64,000 nucleotides of DNA from Sphingomonas sp. (GCA_003248865.1 QFPK01000001.1:124001-188000); one strand, 5' to 3'; shown: positions 56,373 through 64,000, counted from the stretch's first letter. Notes: generated by a model not told the origin, from the letters alone. Numbers and translations are program-made.

Positions 56373-56636
56373 TCAGGCCAGCGCCGCAACCTGCTTGGTC
56401 AGCCGCGACAGCTTGCGCGACGCCGTGTTCTTGTGAAGCACGCCCTTGGCCACGCCACGCGCCAGCTCGGGCTGAGCCGCCTGCAGGGCGGCCGCCGCAC
56501 CAGCCTTGTCACCAGCCGCGATGGCCGATTCGACTTTCTTCACCTGCGTGCGAATCCGCGACAGCCGAGCCTTGTTGACCGCTGCCCGACGCTCGTTGCG
56601 CCGAATCCGCTTCTCTGCCTGAGGCGTGTTCGCCAT
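56373..56636 (-). CDS. rpsT: 30S ribosomal protein S20
   Basis: An 87-residue basic, all-helical small-subunit protein. ANTPQAEKRIRRNERRAAVN at the start and GVLHKNTASRKLSRLTKQV near the C-terminus are diagnostic of S20. The ATG at 56636 matches the universal MANT start; 12 extra codons upstream (MAGWMDLEIVGF) are not family sequence. It binds 16S rRNA 5' and 3' minor domains early in assembly. Its position between dnaA and mutM is conserved in many alphaproteobacteria. Confidence 0.97.
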   Translation of the reverse strand: MANTPQAEKRIRRNERRAAVNKARLSRIRTQVKKVESAIAAGDKAGAAAALQAAQPELARGVAKGVLHKNTASRKLSRLTKQVAALA

Positions 56637-56741
56637 AAACCCGACAATCTCCAAATCCATCCACCCGGCCAAGGCATGGACCTCGCCGGAAAGGCGCCGC
56701 CCCTACCCCTCGGTGCCCGCGCTGTCAAGGTTGAGGGAAGA

Positions 56742-56930
56742 GGCAAGGGGCTTTGCCCCCTGCACCCCCAGCAGGAGGGTGACCCTCCTGCACCTCCATA
56801 AGTTTTGGGAAGAGGCCCCTCAGAGCATGGGTTGAGCCGGAGCGTCGCTCGAGGGGGCCTCTTCCCAAAACTTCGGGGGTCAAGGGGCGTCACGCCCCTT
56901 GCGGGGTGCAGGGGCAGAGCCCCTGCCTCC
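56742..56930. repeat. Composite hairpin element, copy 9 (divergent interior)
   Basis: It lies between rpsT and mutM. Terminal-type hairpins: GCAGGAGGG/CCCTCCTGC (56771-56791), CAAGGGGCG/CGCCCCTTG (56881-56901) and GCAGGGGC/GCCCCTGC (56908-56926). The interior has a 20-bp perfect inverted repeat (arms 56800-56819 and 56854-56873, starting AAGTTTTGGG) in place of the TGCCTGCGGCGC hairpin. The right end is 5 bp from the mutM stop. Confidence 0.75.
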
Positions 56931-56934
56931 ACCG

Positions 56935-57747
56935 TTAACGCTGACAACGCGGGCAGTGGAAGGTCGAGCGCCCGTTCTGGGGCGTGCGCTGGATGGGGGT
57001 GTGGCAGGTCGGGCAGGGGTGTGATTCGCGGCCGTAGACGGTGAAGCTGTGCTGGAAATAGCCGAGGTCGCCGGAGACCTGGGCGTGATCGCGCAGGGTG
57101 GAGCCGCCGGCTTCGATGGCGCGGGCGAGGGTGGCTTTCAGGGCTTCGACCAGTTTCGCGAGTTTCGCGGCCGGGATCTGGCCGGCCTGGCGGACCGGGT
57201 TCAGCCCGGACAGGAACAGCGCCTCGCAGGCGTAAATATTGCCGATTCCCGCGACGGTCTGCTGATCCAGGATGAGGGCCTTGATGGAGGTGGCGCGGCC
57301 ATCGGCCTTCGCGGCGAGCCATTTGGGGGAGAAGTCTGCGGAGAGCGGCTCGGGGCCGAGGCTGGCGAGGAGCGGATGCTGCGCGGCCTCCGGCGTGGGC
57401 GCGAGGTGCATGGAGCCGAATCGGCGATGGTCGTTGTAAGCGAGTGTCAGGCCGTCCAGTTCGAACAGCACATGGTCGTGGGTGCCGGGCTCGCCTGCCA
57501 GCTGATGGAATTTGCCGGACATGCCGAGGTGGAAGATCAGGGTGTCGCCCCGGTCGGACTCCATCAGGCCATATTTGGCGCGGCGGTGAAGGCCGGTGAC
57601 GGTGGCGCCGGACAGGCGCTGGGCGAGATCGTCGGGCAGCGGCCAGCGCAGATCGGGGCGACGGGCGATCACCCGTTCGAGCCGGCGGTTCAGAAGCAGC
57701 GGCGAAAGGCCGCGCACCACGGTTTCGACTTCGGGCAGTTCAGGCAT
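56935..57747 (-). CDS. mutM: Formamidopyrimidine-DNA glycosylase
   Basis: A 270-residue base-excision repair enzyme that removes 8-oxoguanine and formamidopyrimidines and cleaves the abasic site. N-terminal PELPEVETVVRGL provides the Pro1 nucleophile and Glu residues. KYGLMES, GRATSIKALILDQQTVAGIGNIYACEALF (in part, H2TH region) and the C-terminal zinc finger CPTCHTPIQ...CPRCQR with four Cys are intact. ATG 57747 is the required start. A longer reading that continues through the opposite-strand ubiE gene was rejected. Diverges from ubiE by 45 bp. Confidence 0.97.
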   Translation of the reverse strand: MPELPEVETVVRGLSPLLLNRRLERVIARRPDLRWPLPDDLAQRLSGATVTGLHRRAKYGLMESDRGDTLIFHLGMSGKFHQLAGEPGTHDHVLFELDGLTLAYNDHRRFGSMHLAPTPEAAQHPLLASLGPEPLSADFSPKWLAAKADGRATSIKALILDQQTVAGIGNIYACEALFLSGLNPVRQAGQIPAAKLAKLVEALKATLARAIEAGGSTLRDHAQVSGDLGYFQHSFTVYGRESHPCPTCHTPIQRTPQNGRSTFHCPRCQR

Positions 57748-57792
57748 GGGTGGGAAGTGGCACTGCACACCGCTTCGCGCTAGGGGTGGCGC

Positions 57793-58530
57793 ATGGCTGA
57801 CACCGAACAACTGGTTTCGCTGGGTTTCCGCGATGTGGCGCCCGAGGAAAAGACACGCGCCGTGGGCGACATCTTCCGCCGGGTCGCGTCCCGGTACGAT
57901 CTGATGAACGATCTGATGTCGGGCGGGCTGCACCGCTTGTGGAAGGATGAATTCGTGAAGCTGCTGAAGCCGCAGCCGCACGAGAATATCCTGGATCTGG
58001 CCGGCGGCACCGGGGACATCGCCTTCCGGATCGCGAAGCGCGGCGCCAGCGTGACGGTCGCCGACATCAACCCCGGCATGCTGGGCGTCGGCCGCGAGCG
58101 GGCGGAGAAGCGCGGGCTGTCGCTCGACTTCGTGGAAGCCAATGCCGAGGAAATGCCCTTTGCGGACGCCGGCTTCGATGCGGTGACCATCGCGTTCGGT
58201 ATCCGCAACGTGACGGATATTCCGAAGGCCCTGCGCGATATCCGGCGGGTGCTGAAATGGGGCGGGCGCTTTTACTGCCTGGAGTTTTCCGCCAGCGAAT
58301 GGCCGGGATTCGCGAAGCTGTATGACGAATATACGCTGAAACTGGTGCCCAAGGTCGGCGCCGTCGTGGCGGACGATGAGGAGGCCTATCGCTACCTCGC
58401 CGAATCGATCAAGCGCTTCCCGCCGATGCCGGCCTTCGCGAAGATGATCGAGGAAGCCGGGTTCAAACAGGTGAAGGCGCGCCCGATCCTGGGCGGCGCG
58501 GTTGCCATCCACAGCGGCTGGAAGATCTGA
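57793..58530 (+). CDS. ubiE: Demethylmenaquinone/ubiquinone methyltransferase UbiE
   Basis: A 245-residue SAM-dependent C-methyltransferase of ubiquinone synthesis. Signatures are SRYDLMNDLMSGGLHRLWKDEF near 36-57, the SAM motif ILDLAGGTGDIAFRIA near 68-83, and DAVTIAFGIRNVTDIPKALR. GKFYCLEFS-type post-motif reads GRFYCLEFS. It methylates 2-polyprenyl-6-methoxy-1,4-benzoquinol in the inner-membrane-associated pathway. The 3' end overlaps the proposed ubiB start by 29 bp, so the two are coupled. Confidence 0.96.
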   Translation: MADTEQLVSLGFRDVAPEEKTRAVGDIFRRVASRYDLMNDLMSGGLHRLWKDEFVKLLKPQPHENILDLAGGTGDIAFRIAKRGASVTVADINPGMLGVGRERAEKRGLSLDFVEANAEEMPFADAGFDAVTIAFGIRNVTDIPKALRDIRRVLKWGGRFYCLEFSASEWPGFAKLYDEYTLKLVPKVGAVVADDEEAYRYLAESIKRFPPMPAFAKMIEEAGFKQVKARPILGGAVAIHSGWKI

Positions 58531-60055
58531 GCTGCCCGGCCTGACCCATGGCTGGCGGCTGCTGGGCGATGCCCGTCGGCTGGCGGCGCATGGCGTGTTG
58601 CGGCCGTTTGAAAGCAACCCCGACGTGCCCGGCGCGGCACGATTCGGGGCGAAGCTGCTGCGCTTCGGCACCGGCGCCCCGAGGGTGCCGGATTATGCCG
58701 GGGGCCTGAAAAGCTGCGGGCCGGCGGCGGTGAAGCTGGGGCAGGCGCTCGCCACGCGGCCCGATCTGGTCGGGCCGGAAGCAGCGGCCGACCTGAAGAA
58801 GCTGCAGGACGATCTCTCCCCGGCCCCATGGCCGCAGGTGGAGGCCGAGCTGAATGCAGCTCTGCCCGGCGGCTGGAAGGCGCATCTGGCGGAAATCTCC
58901 GAAACGCCGGCGGGTGCTGCCTCCATCGCGCAGGTGCACAAGGCCGTCACCAAAGACGGCCGCGCCATCGCGCTGAAGCTACTGCGGCCGGGCGTGGAGG
59001 CGGAGTTCACCAGCGCGCTCGCCAGCTATGCCTGGGCCGCCGCCCATGTGGAGCGGCTGGGCGGCGAGTTCGCCCGGCTGAAGCCGCGCGTGGTGATCGA
59101 GACCTTCCGGCAATGGACCAATGCCGAGCTGGACCTGAGGCGGGAAGGTGGCAACGCCAGCGAACTGGCGGAAGCCGTGCGCGGAGAACCCGGCATCCGA
59201 ATCCCCACCGTGATCTGGGAGCTGACAACGCGGCGTACGCTGGCGCTGGAATGGGTGGACGGCATCAAGCTGACCGACCTCGCCGCCGTGGACGCCTGCG
59301 GCATCGACCGCTCCCGGCTCGCGTCCGCGCTGGTGAAGGGCTTCCTCACGCAGGCGATCGGCGGCGGCTTCTTCCACGCCGACATGCATCAGGGCAACAT
59401 CCTGCTCACGCCCGACGGCGAGCTGGTGCTGATCGACTTCGGGATCATGGGCCGGCTGGACCGGCGGGCGCGGGTCTATCTGGCCGAGATTCTCTACGGC
59501 CTCATCACCGGCAATTACCGCCGCGTCGCCGAAATCCATTTCGAGGCGGGCTATGTGCCCGCCCACCATGATATCGGCGCCTTCGCAACCGCGCTCCGTG
59601 CCGTCGGCGAGCCCATTCGCGGCCAGCGCACGCGCGACATTTCGGTCGCCAATTTGCTCGACGGGCTGTTTTCCATCACCCGCCAGTTCGACATGGCCGT
59701 GCAGCCCCATCTGCTGCTGCTGCAGAAGACCATGGTGATGGTGGAAGGCGTGGCGCTCAGCCTCGACCCGGACGTGAACATGTGGGATGTCGCCGCCCCC
59801 TATGTGAAAGGCTGGATCCGCGACGAGCTGGGGCCGGAAGCCAAGGCCGCCGACGCGCTGATCGCCAATGTCCGCCTGCTGCGCAAGCTGCCCGGCCTCG
59901 CCCAGCGCTTCGTCCGCCAGCTGCCGCCCGAAAGCGCCGCGCCCCCGTTGCCGCCCCTGCCGCCGCTCCCCGAACCCCGTCCCTCCCGCTGGCCCTGGGT
60001 GCTGCTGGGGGCAGCGCTGGGCGTAGGAGGAAGTCTTCTGACGCAGCTTTTTTGA
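58502..60055 (+). CDS. ubiB: UbiB family (ABC1/ADCK-like) protein
   Basis: A 517-residue atypical kinase-like protein needed for ubiquinone synthesis. The family KxGQ motif reads VKLGQ (78-81), the Ala-rich loop is TPAGAASIAQVHKA (136-149), the catalytic-loop region is FFHADMHQGNILL and the metal motif is VLIDFGIMGRLDR. The Pro-rich tail (PPLPPLPPLPEP) leads to a final membrane segment (about 496-515). The start is TTG at 58502 inside the ubiE end; no in-frame ATG lies near the conserved LTHGWRLLGDARRL. The exact start is uncertain; the family call is firm. Confidence 0.93.
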   Translation: MPSTAAGRSELPGLTHGWRLLGDARRLAAHGVLRPFESNPDVPGAARFGAKLLRFGTGAPRVPDYAGGLKSCGPAAVKLGQALATRPDLVGPEAAADLKKLQDDLSPAPWPQVEAELNAALPGGWKAHLAEISETPAGAASIAQVHKAVTKDGRAIALKLLRPGVEAEFTSALASYAWAAAHVERLGGEFARLKPRVVIETFRQWTNAELDLRREGGNASELAEAVRGEPGIRIPTVIWELTTRRTLALEWVDGIKLTDLAAVDACGIDRSRLASALVKGFLTQAIGGGFFHADMHQGNILLTPDGELVLIDFGIMGRLDRRARVYLAEILYGLITGNYRRVAEIHFEAGYVPAHHDIGAFATALRAVGEPIRGQRTRDISVANLLDGLFSITRQFDMAVQPHLLLLQKTMVMVEGVALSLDPDVNMWDVAAPYVKGWIRDELGPEAKAADALIANVRLLRKLPGLAQRFVRQLPPESAAPPLPPLPPLPEPRPSRWPWVLLGAALGVGGSLLTQLF

Positions 60056-60083
60056 CCAATATGGTCTGTGGAACAATGGATAT

Positions 60084-60099
60084 TGTTCCACGTGGAACA
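60084..60099. promoter_or_regulatory. parS centromere-like site (ParB binding)
   Basis: TGTTCCACGTGGAACA is a perfect 16-bp palindrome matching the ParB/Spo0J consensus TGTTNCACGTGNAACA. A partial second copy lies just left: GTGGAACAAT (from about 60069) pairs with ATTGTTCCAC. Chromosomal parS sites cluster near oriC, in line with dnaA 4.6 kb away. Located in the 188-bp gap between ubiB and the dioxygenase gene. Confidence 0.92.
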
Positions 60100-60243
60100 T
60101 CATCCTACACCGATATTCCAATGACTTGGCTGTAGGAGCTGTAGGAATTGTTGGATCCAAGACCGCTGCGCGCAGCGCTGCTCAGCCCGGGTTCAGCCGT
60201 CGCCTGACTGAAAGAGGTCCCACCCTCTCCCAGACTGGCGGCC

Positions 60244-61194
60244 ATGACCCGATCCGATCCGAACGCAGACACCCCGCAGGACGAAGCAAGCCGGAGGCGG
60301 TTCCTCCAGTCACTGATGGTGGCGCCCGCCGCCACCCTGCCGCTCGGCAGCGCAGCGTGCGCCGCCACGGCCCCGTCCGATCAGCTGGCTGCTGCATTGG
60401 GGCTGATCTCCTCCAACGTCTGCCGCGTGATGCCAGCGACCACGGAAGGCCCCTATTATCTGGACCCGAAGCTGGTCCGGCCGGATATCCGCGAAGGCCG
60501 CCCCGGCATCCCGCTGCGCATGCAACTGCAGGTGGTGACGGCGGATTGCCGCCCCGTCAGCGGCGCACGGGTGGATATCTGGCACTGCGACGCGCAGGGC
60601 AATTACTCCGGCTTCGCTGATCAGGGCTCTGACACCCGCCAAGACAGCCGCGCCGAAACCTACCTGCGCGGCACCCAGCCCACCGACGCCAACGGCATCG
60701 TCACGTTCGAAACCATCTACCCGGGCTGGTATCGCGGCCGCACCACCCACATCCATTACAAGATATTCCTGAACGACAGCACCGTGCTGACCAGCCAGAT
60801 CTTCTTCCCCGACGCGCTCAGCGAATATGTCTTCGAACAGTCCCCCGCCTACCGCCGCAACGCCCGGCGCGACACGCTGAACAGCATCGACGGCATCGCC
60901 GCTGAAGCCGGCGAAGGCGCCTACGCCGCCATCCGCGAACAGAAAGATCGCTACATCGCAGCCCTGGTTGTGGGGATCGACCCCGCCGCGCGCTGGAGCG
61001 AAGGCGGCCCGGGCGGACGCGGACCGGGCGGGCCGGGCGGCCCTCCCCCCGGAGGACCGGGCAATCGCCCGCCGGGGCCACCGCCGGGCATGGGCGGAGG
61101 CCGCCCCGGCGGACCGCCGCCGGGTGGCCCTGGCGGGCCAATGGGGCAACGAACGGAGAGCACATCCATCTTTCCGGGGACGGCTCAGCGCTGA
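60244..61194 (+). CDS. Exported intradiol ring-cleavage dioxygenase
   Basis: A 316-residue protein with a Tat-type signal (SRRRFLQSLMVAPAATLPLG, about 16-36). The dioxygenase core has TEGPYYLDPKLVRPDI (Tyr ligand), DIWHCDAQGNYSGF and YPGWYRGRTTHIHYKIF (Tyr and two His ligands), which match the protocatechuate 3,4-dioxygenase beta-like Fe(III) site. The C-terminal about 70 residues are a low-complexity Gly/Pro tail (GGPGGRGPGGPGG, PPPGGPGNRPPG). Export of a catechol-cleaving enzyme is unusual but known for some secreted intradiol dioxygenases. Substrate not determined; no other aromatic genes nearby. Confidence 0.9.
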   Translation: MTRSDPNADTPQDEASRRRFLQSLMVAPAATLPLGSAACAATAPSDQLAAALGLISSNVCRVMPATTEGPYYLDPKLVRPDIREGRPGIPLRMQLQVVTADCRPVSGARVDIWHCDAQGNYSGFADQGSDTRQDSRAETYLRGTQPTDANGIVTFETIYPGWYRGRTTHIHYKIFLNDSTVLTSQIFFPDALSEYVFEQSPAYRRNARRDTLNSIDGIAAEAGEGAYAAIREQKDRYIAALVVGIDPAARWSEGGPGGRGPGGPGGPPPGGPGNRPPGPPPGMGGGRPGGPPPGGPGGPMGQRTESTSIFPGTAQR

Positions 61195-61212
61195 TTTGAA
61201 GGGAGGGTTTTT

Positions 61213-61432
61213 GCCTCCGGCGGGCAGGGAAATGATTTCCCTGCACCCTCTAAGTTGGCGGTGCGCACTCCTCATAAGCCGCGCGCCTGACAAGGTTTAC
61301 TGCCTGCGGCGCTGGAATGCGCTGGCGCCGCAGGCAGTAAACCCAAGCGTCAGCACAACCTAAACGATCACCCTACTAATGTGGGTGCAGGGAGCACGGC
61401 TCCCTGCCGGGTTCCAAGGGCAGAGCCCTTGG
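61213..61432. repeat. Composite hairpin element, copy 10 (inverted)
   Basis: The cleanest copy, 220 bp. The left end is GCCTCCGGCGGGC with GCAGGGAAA/TTTCCCTGC (61224-61244). The central hairpin has 18-bp perfect arms (61295-61312 and 61325-61342, GTTTACTGCCTGCGGCGC) with a 12-nt loop. The right end is GCAGGGAGC/GCTCCCTGC (61387-61407) and CCAAGGG/CCCTTGG (61414-61432). It begins 19 bp after the dioxygenase stop. The last part, 61433-61491, holds nothing recognised. Confidence 0.92.
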
Positions 61433-61491
61433 AGTCTTTCATCGCCCTCACCTGACGCGATGGCAGGCGAAACACGCCGCCCCTCCAACGC

Positions 61492-63351
61492 CTATTTGTA
61501 AAGCGCATCCAGTCGCTTGCCATACACCTTGCGCAGGATGTGGCGGCGGATCTTCAGGCTCGGCGTCATCTGTTCATTCTCGACAGTGAAGGGCTCGTCG
61601 GCGAGGATCACGCGGCGGACGCGTTCGATGACGGAGAGCTGGGCGTTCACCCGGTCGACCGAGGCCTGGATGGCGCGGGCGAATTCGGGATTGTCTTTCA
61701 GCGTCTTCACATCGGCGCCGTTGGCGGCGGCCCATTCCATCTGGAATTCGGCATCCGGCACCACCACGCCGACGAGATAGGGGCGCTTGTCCCCCTGCAC
61801 CATGGCCTGGGCGATTTCGTCCTGCAGGGTCAGCAGCCCTTCGACGCGCTGCGGAGCGATATTGTCGCCCTTGTCGTTGACGATGATGTCCTTCTTGCGG
61901 TCGGTGATGACGATGTGGCCGTCTTCATCGACAAGGCCGATGTCGCCTGTCATCAGCCAGCCGTCTTCGGTGAGGACTTTCGCCGTATCGGCCGGATTGT
62001 TCCAATAGCCCTTCATCACCAGTTCGCCGGCGACGAGGATTTCGCCGTCTTCGGCGATCATCACGTCCGTGTCGCGGAGCGCGGGGCCGACGCTGTGCAT
62101 CTTGATCTTCGCGGCGGGGCGGTTGCAGCTGATGATGGGCGCCGCTTCCGTCTGCCCATAGCCTTGCAGCAGGGTGAGGCCGATGGCGTCGAAGAAAAAG
62201 CCCACTTCGGGGCTGAGCGGGGCGCCGCCGGAGACGAGGGCCTTCAGCCGGCCGCCGAAGCGGGCGCGGACCTTCTTGCGCAGCGTGCGGTCGATCAGGA
62301 AATCCAGCGGCTTTTCCAGCAGCGAGAGCTTGCCCTTGTCGTAGCGCTTGCGCCCCAGCCGCTCCGCCTGCGCCAGAAGCTTGGGCGCGAGGCCGCCTTC
62401 CTTTTGCACCGTCTTCAGCATGCGGGCGCGCAGCACCTCGAACAGGCGGGGGACGACGATAATGATGGAGGGGTGGGTTTCCTCGATATTGGCGGCGAGC
62501 TTTTCCAGGCTCTCCGCATAATAGATTTCGCCGCCCAGCCCGATCGGGAAGAACTGCCCGGCGGTATGTTCATAGGCGTGGGAGGTGGGGAGGAACGACA
62601 GGAATGTCTCCCGCCTGCCGTCCTGCGGGAAATCGCCCCGGATGATGTCGGTGCAGCCGGCCACATTGTGCAGGATCGCGCCATGGTGCTGCATCACGCC
62701 GCGCGGTGTTCCGCCGGTGCCCGACGTGTAGATGAGGCAGGCCGTTTCGGAGCGGGCGATGCGCAGCGCGGCATTGGCGGCGGCGGCCACGTCGCCCGGC
62801 ATGGCGGCGGTGAGGGCGCCCATGTCGTGCAGGTCGAGCTTGCCGGAGGACTGGCCCAGCTTCAGCGGCTCGATGCCGATGATGAAGCGGCAGTCGGCCG
62901 CCTGATAGGCCGCCTCCATCAGCGGGCGGGCGAGCTTGGGCGTGGAGACGATGGCGCCGACCGCGCCGGAATTCTCCAGGATATGCAGATGATCGCGCGG
63001 CGTGTTGGTGGTGTAGGTGGGAACGGTGACGGCCCCAGCCGACATGATGGCGAGATCCCACAGGCAGAATTCGGGGCGGTTTTCCGACACGAGGACGACG
63101 CGGTCGCCCTTGCCGATCCCCAGCGACTTCAGCCCCTCGGCGAGCCTGGCCACCTGTTTCGCGGCGTCGCCCCAGCTGATCGCGCTCCATTCACCGCCCT
63201 GCTTGCGCCACAGGAAGGCGGCGCCCTGCAGGCGCTCGGCCTGGCCGAAGAACATGTGGACCAGATTCTTCCACTGTTCGACGCCGGTCTCGGCGACGGC
63301 GCGTTCGGCTTCGCGCAGCCGTTCGGCGCGTTCGATGTCGGCGCGGCTCAT
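61492..63351 (-). CDS. Long-chain fatty acid-CoA ligase-like protein (AMP-forming)
   Basis: A 619-residue acyl-CoA synthetase. The AMP-binding P-loop is LIYTSGTGGTPRGVMQHH near 205-222, the YGQTEAAPIISCNRP motif and GWLMTGDIGLVDEDGHIVITDRKKDIIV follow (shown in part), with the C-terminal Lys in the SLKIRRHILRKVYG end. It resembles FACL/FadD15-type enzymes of about 600 residues, with a short N-terminal helix. It converts fatty acids, ATP and CoA to acyl-CoA at the membrane face. Its ATG overlaps the end of the gamma-glutamyltransferase gene by four bases (63348-63351). Confidence 0.93.
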   Translation of the reverse strand: MSRADIERAERLREAERAVAETGVEQWKNLVHMFFGQAERLQGAAFLWRKQGGEWSAISWGDAAKQVARLAEGLKSLGIGKGDRVVLVSENRPEFCLWDLAIMSAGAVTVPTYTTNTPRDHLHILENSGAVGAIVSTPKLARPLMEAAYQAADCRFIIGIEPLKLGQSSGKLDLHDMGALTAAMPGDVAAAANAALRIARSETACLIYTSGTGGTPRGVMQHHGAILHNVAGCTDIIRGDFPQDGRRETFLSFLPTSHAYEHTAGQFFPIGLGGEIYYAESLEKLAANIEETHPSIIIVVPRLFEVLRARMLKTVQKEGGLAPKLLAQAERLGRKRYDKGKLSLLEKPLDFLIDRTLRKKVRARFGGRLKALVSGGAPLSPEVGFFFDAIGLTLLQGYGQTEAAPIISCNRPAAKIKMHSVGPALRDTDVMIAEDGEILVAGELVMKGYWNNPADTAKVLTEDGWLMTGDIGLVDEDGHIVITDRKKDIIVNDKGDNIAPQRVEGLLTLQDEIAQAMVQGDKRPYLVGVVVPDAEFQMEWAAANGADVKTLKDNPEFARAIQASVDRVNAQLSVIERVRRVILADEPFTVENEQMTPSLKIRRHILRKVYGKRLDALYK

Positions 63352-64000
63352 GGTGTGCTGTTCCCCCCGGTGGCTATGGCCTGACCCTCGCTTCTGGGGT
63401 CCGCGGCGCCGCGCCAGCCGCCGGGCACGCGCGCGAGCGCATTGCCCTTCAGCGGCAGCACGGCTGCCCGGACATTCTGATGCCCCAACGCCTTCAGGCC
63501 GGCGGCCTGTCCTCCAAGGCGGGTATCAGCTTCGTAGCGCAGGCCGGAGCGGTCTGCGATGATCTGCGGCGCGGCCAGCGCATCCTCCACGCTGAGGCCC
63601 CAGTCCAGATGGGCGATCACGGCCTTGGCGACCTGCGCGATGATGGTGGCGCCCCCGGCGGCCCCGAAGGCGGCGACGGGCTGGCCCTTGCGATCATAGA
63701 CGATCACGGGCGCCATGGAGCTGCGCGGGCGCTTGCCCGGCTGCACAGCGTTGAAGGCGGGCTCTCCATCGGCACGCACGGGCGCGAAATCGAAATCGGT
63801 CAGCTGGTTGTTCAGCACGATCCCGGCGGCGACCAGGCCGGAGCCATAGGGCCCTTCGATGGTGGAGGTGAGCGTCGCGACATTGCCCGCCGCGTCAGCC
63901 GCCGCCAGATGGCTGGTGGAGGGCACGTCGGCCAGCCGCTGCGCGGTGCGTTTCGGCAGCCCCTTCGGCGTGCCCGCCGGGGCGTCCGCCATGGCGCGGT
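63348..64000 (-). CDS. Gamma-glutamyltransferase family protein (5' end beyond window)
   Basis: The visible C-terminal 217 codons belong to a gamma-glutamyltranspeptidase. PSTSHLAAADAAGNVATLTSTI contains the auto-processing Thr region (STSH), followed by the GPYGSGLVAAGIVLNNQLTDFDF and GKRPRSSMAPVIVYDRKGQP motifs of the small subunit. The frame is open to the edge, so the large subunit and start lie outside. Such enzymes act in the periplasm on gamma-glutamyl bonds (for example of glutathione). The overlap with the acyl-CoA ligase start means both are cotranscribed, although a metabolic link is not clear. Confidence 0.92.
   Translation of the reverse strand, partial: RAMADAPAGTPKGLPKRTAQRLADVPSTSHLAAADAAGNVATLTSTIEGPYGSGLVAAGIVLNNQLTDFDFAPVRADGEPAFNAVQPGKRPRSSMAPVIVYDRKGQPVAAFGAAGGATIIAQVAKAVIAHLDWGLSVEDALAAPQIIADRSGLRYEADTRLGGQAAGLKALGHQNVRAAVLPLKGNALARVPGGWRGAADPRSEGQAIATGGNSTP

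Noticed and set aside
57748..58671. Extension of mutM upstream to 58671
   Set aside because: It would run antisense through ubiE. MutM must start MPELPEVE because Pro1 is the nucleophile after Met removal.
18613..61432. CRISPR array
   Set aside because: The repeats are dispersed over 40 kb in intergenic gaps, not regularly spaced, and there are no cas genes.

Overview
The window is a high-GC chromosomal segment of an alphaproteobacterium, most likely a member of the Sphingomonadales. This rests on the gene order dnaA-rpsT-mutM-ubiE-ubiB, two large TonB-dependent receptors without a local iron-uptake cluster, a Usg-family protein, a fused CysNC next to CysD, and B12-dependent methylmalonyl-CoA mutase. 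A perfect 16-bp ParB site (parS) 4.6 kb from dnaA places it in the replication-origin region. Genes are densely packed and many neighbours share ATGA or TGATG stop/start overlaps, so translational coupling is common. The taxonomic call is an inference from gene content only.

Layout. 1-12 kb: two convergent alpha/beta hydrolases whose 3' ends overlap, tRNA-Val(GAC), leuD-leuB-DUF502, inorganic pyrophosphatase, a TonB-dependent receptor, and a BlaI repressor/M56 peptidase pair with two back-to-back palindromic operators. 12-18.6 kb: a tight operon of fused 5-oxoprolinase, DUF969 and DUF979 membrane proteins and DUF2891. 18.8-23.5 kb: OsmC protein, Na+/H+ antiporter and a second TonB receptor. 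23.9-31.4 kb: phaC, MaoC/phosphotransacetylase and acetate kinase in one operon, then cysD-cysNC. 31.7-41 kb: usg, a lipoprotein, DUF962, aminotransferase/RidA, and a run of coupled genes (small membrane protein, sterol desaturase, DUF3089, RuvX, PyrB, a dihydroorotase-like protein without its metal ligands, Sel1/SPOR protein). 41-53 kb: methylmalonyl-CoA mutase, aldehyde dehydrogenase, SirB1, YraN, RsmI, a divergent LpoA-like lipoprotein, patatin, a DUF442 phosphatase and thrS. 53-64 kb: an AT-rich cassette with a HEPN-like gene, dnaA, rpsT, mutM, ubiE, ubiB, parS, an exported intradiol dioxygenase, an acyl-CoA ligase and a gamma-glutamyltransferase cut by the window edge.

The most unusual structure is a family of dispersed intergenic elements, about 190-415 bp, present ten times. 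Each is bounded by inverted 21-nt hairpins of the pattern GCAGGG..N..CCCTGC. The arms differ between copies but remain paired through compensatory changes. Most copies have a central 10-18 bp hairpin built on TGCCTGCGGCGC/GCGCCGCAGGCA. One end usually abuts the stop codon of a neighbouring gene. In one copy the interior is replaced by an AT-rich HEPN-like gene, framed by a perfect 52-bp inverted repeat of the element ends (53048-53984). No transposase is present in the window. I regard this element family and its gene-carrying version as the best candidate for an undescribed system.
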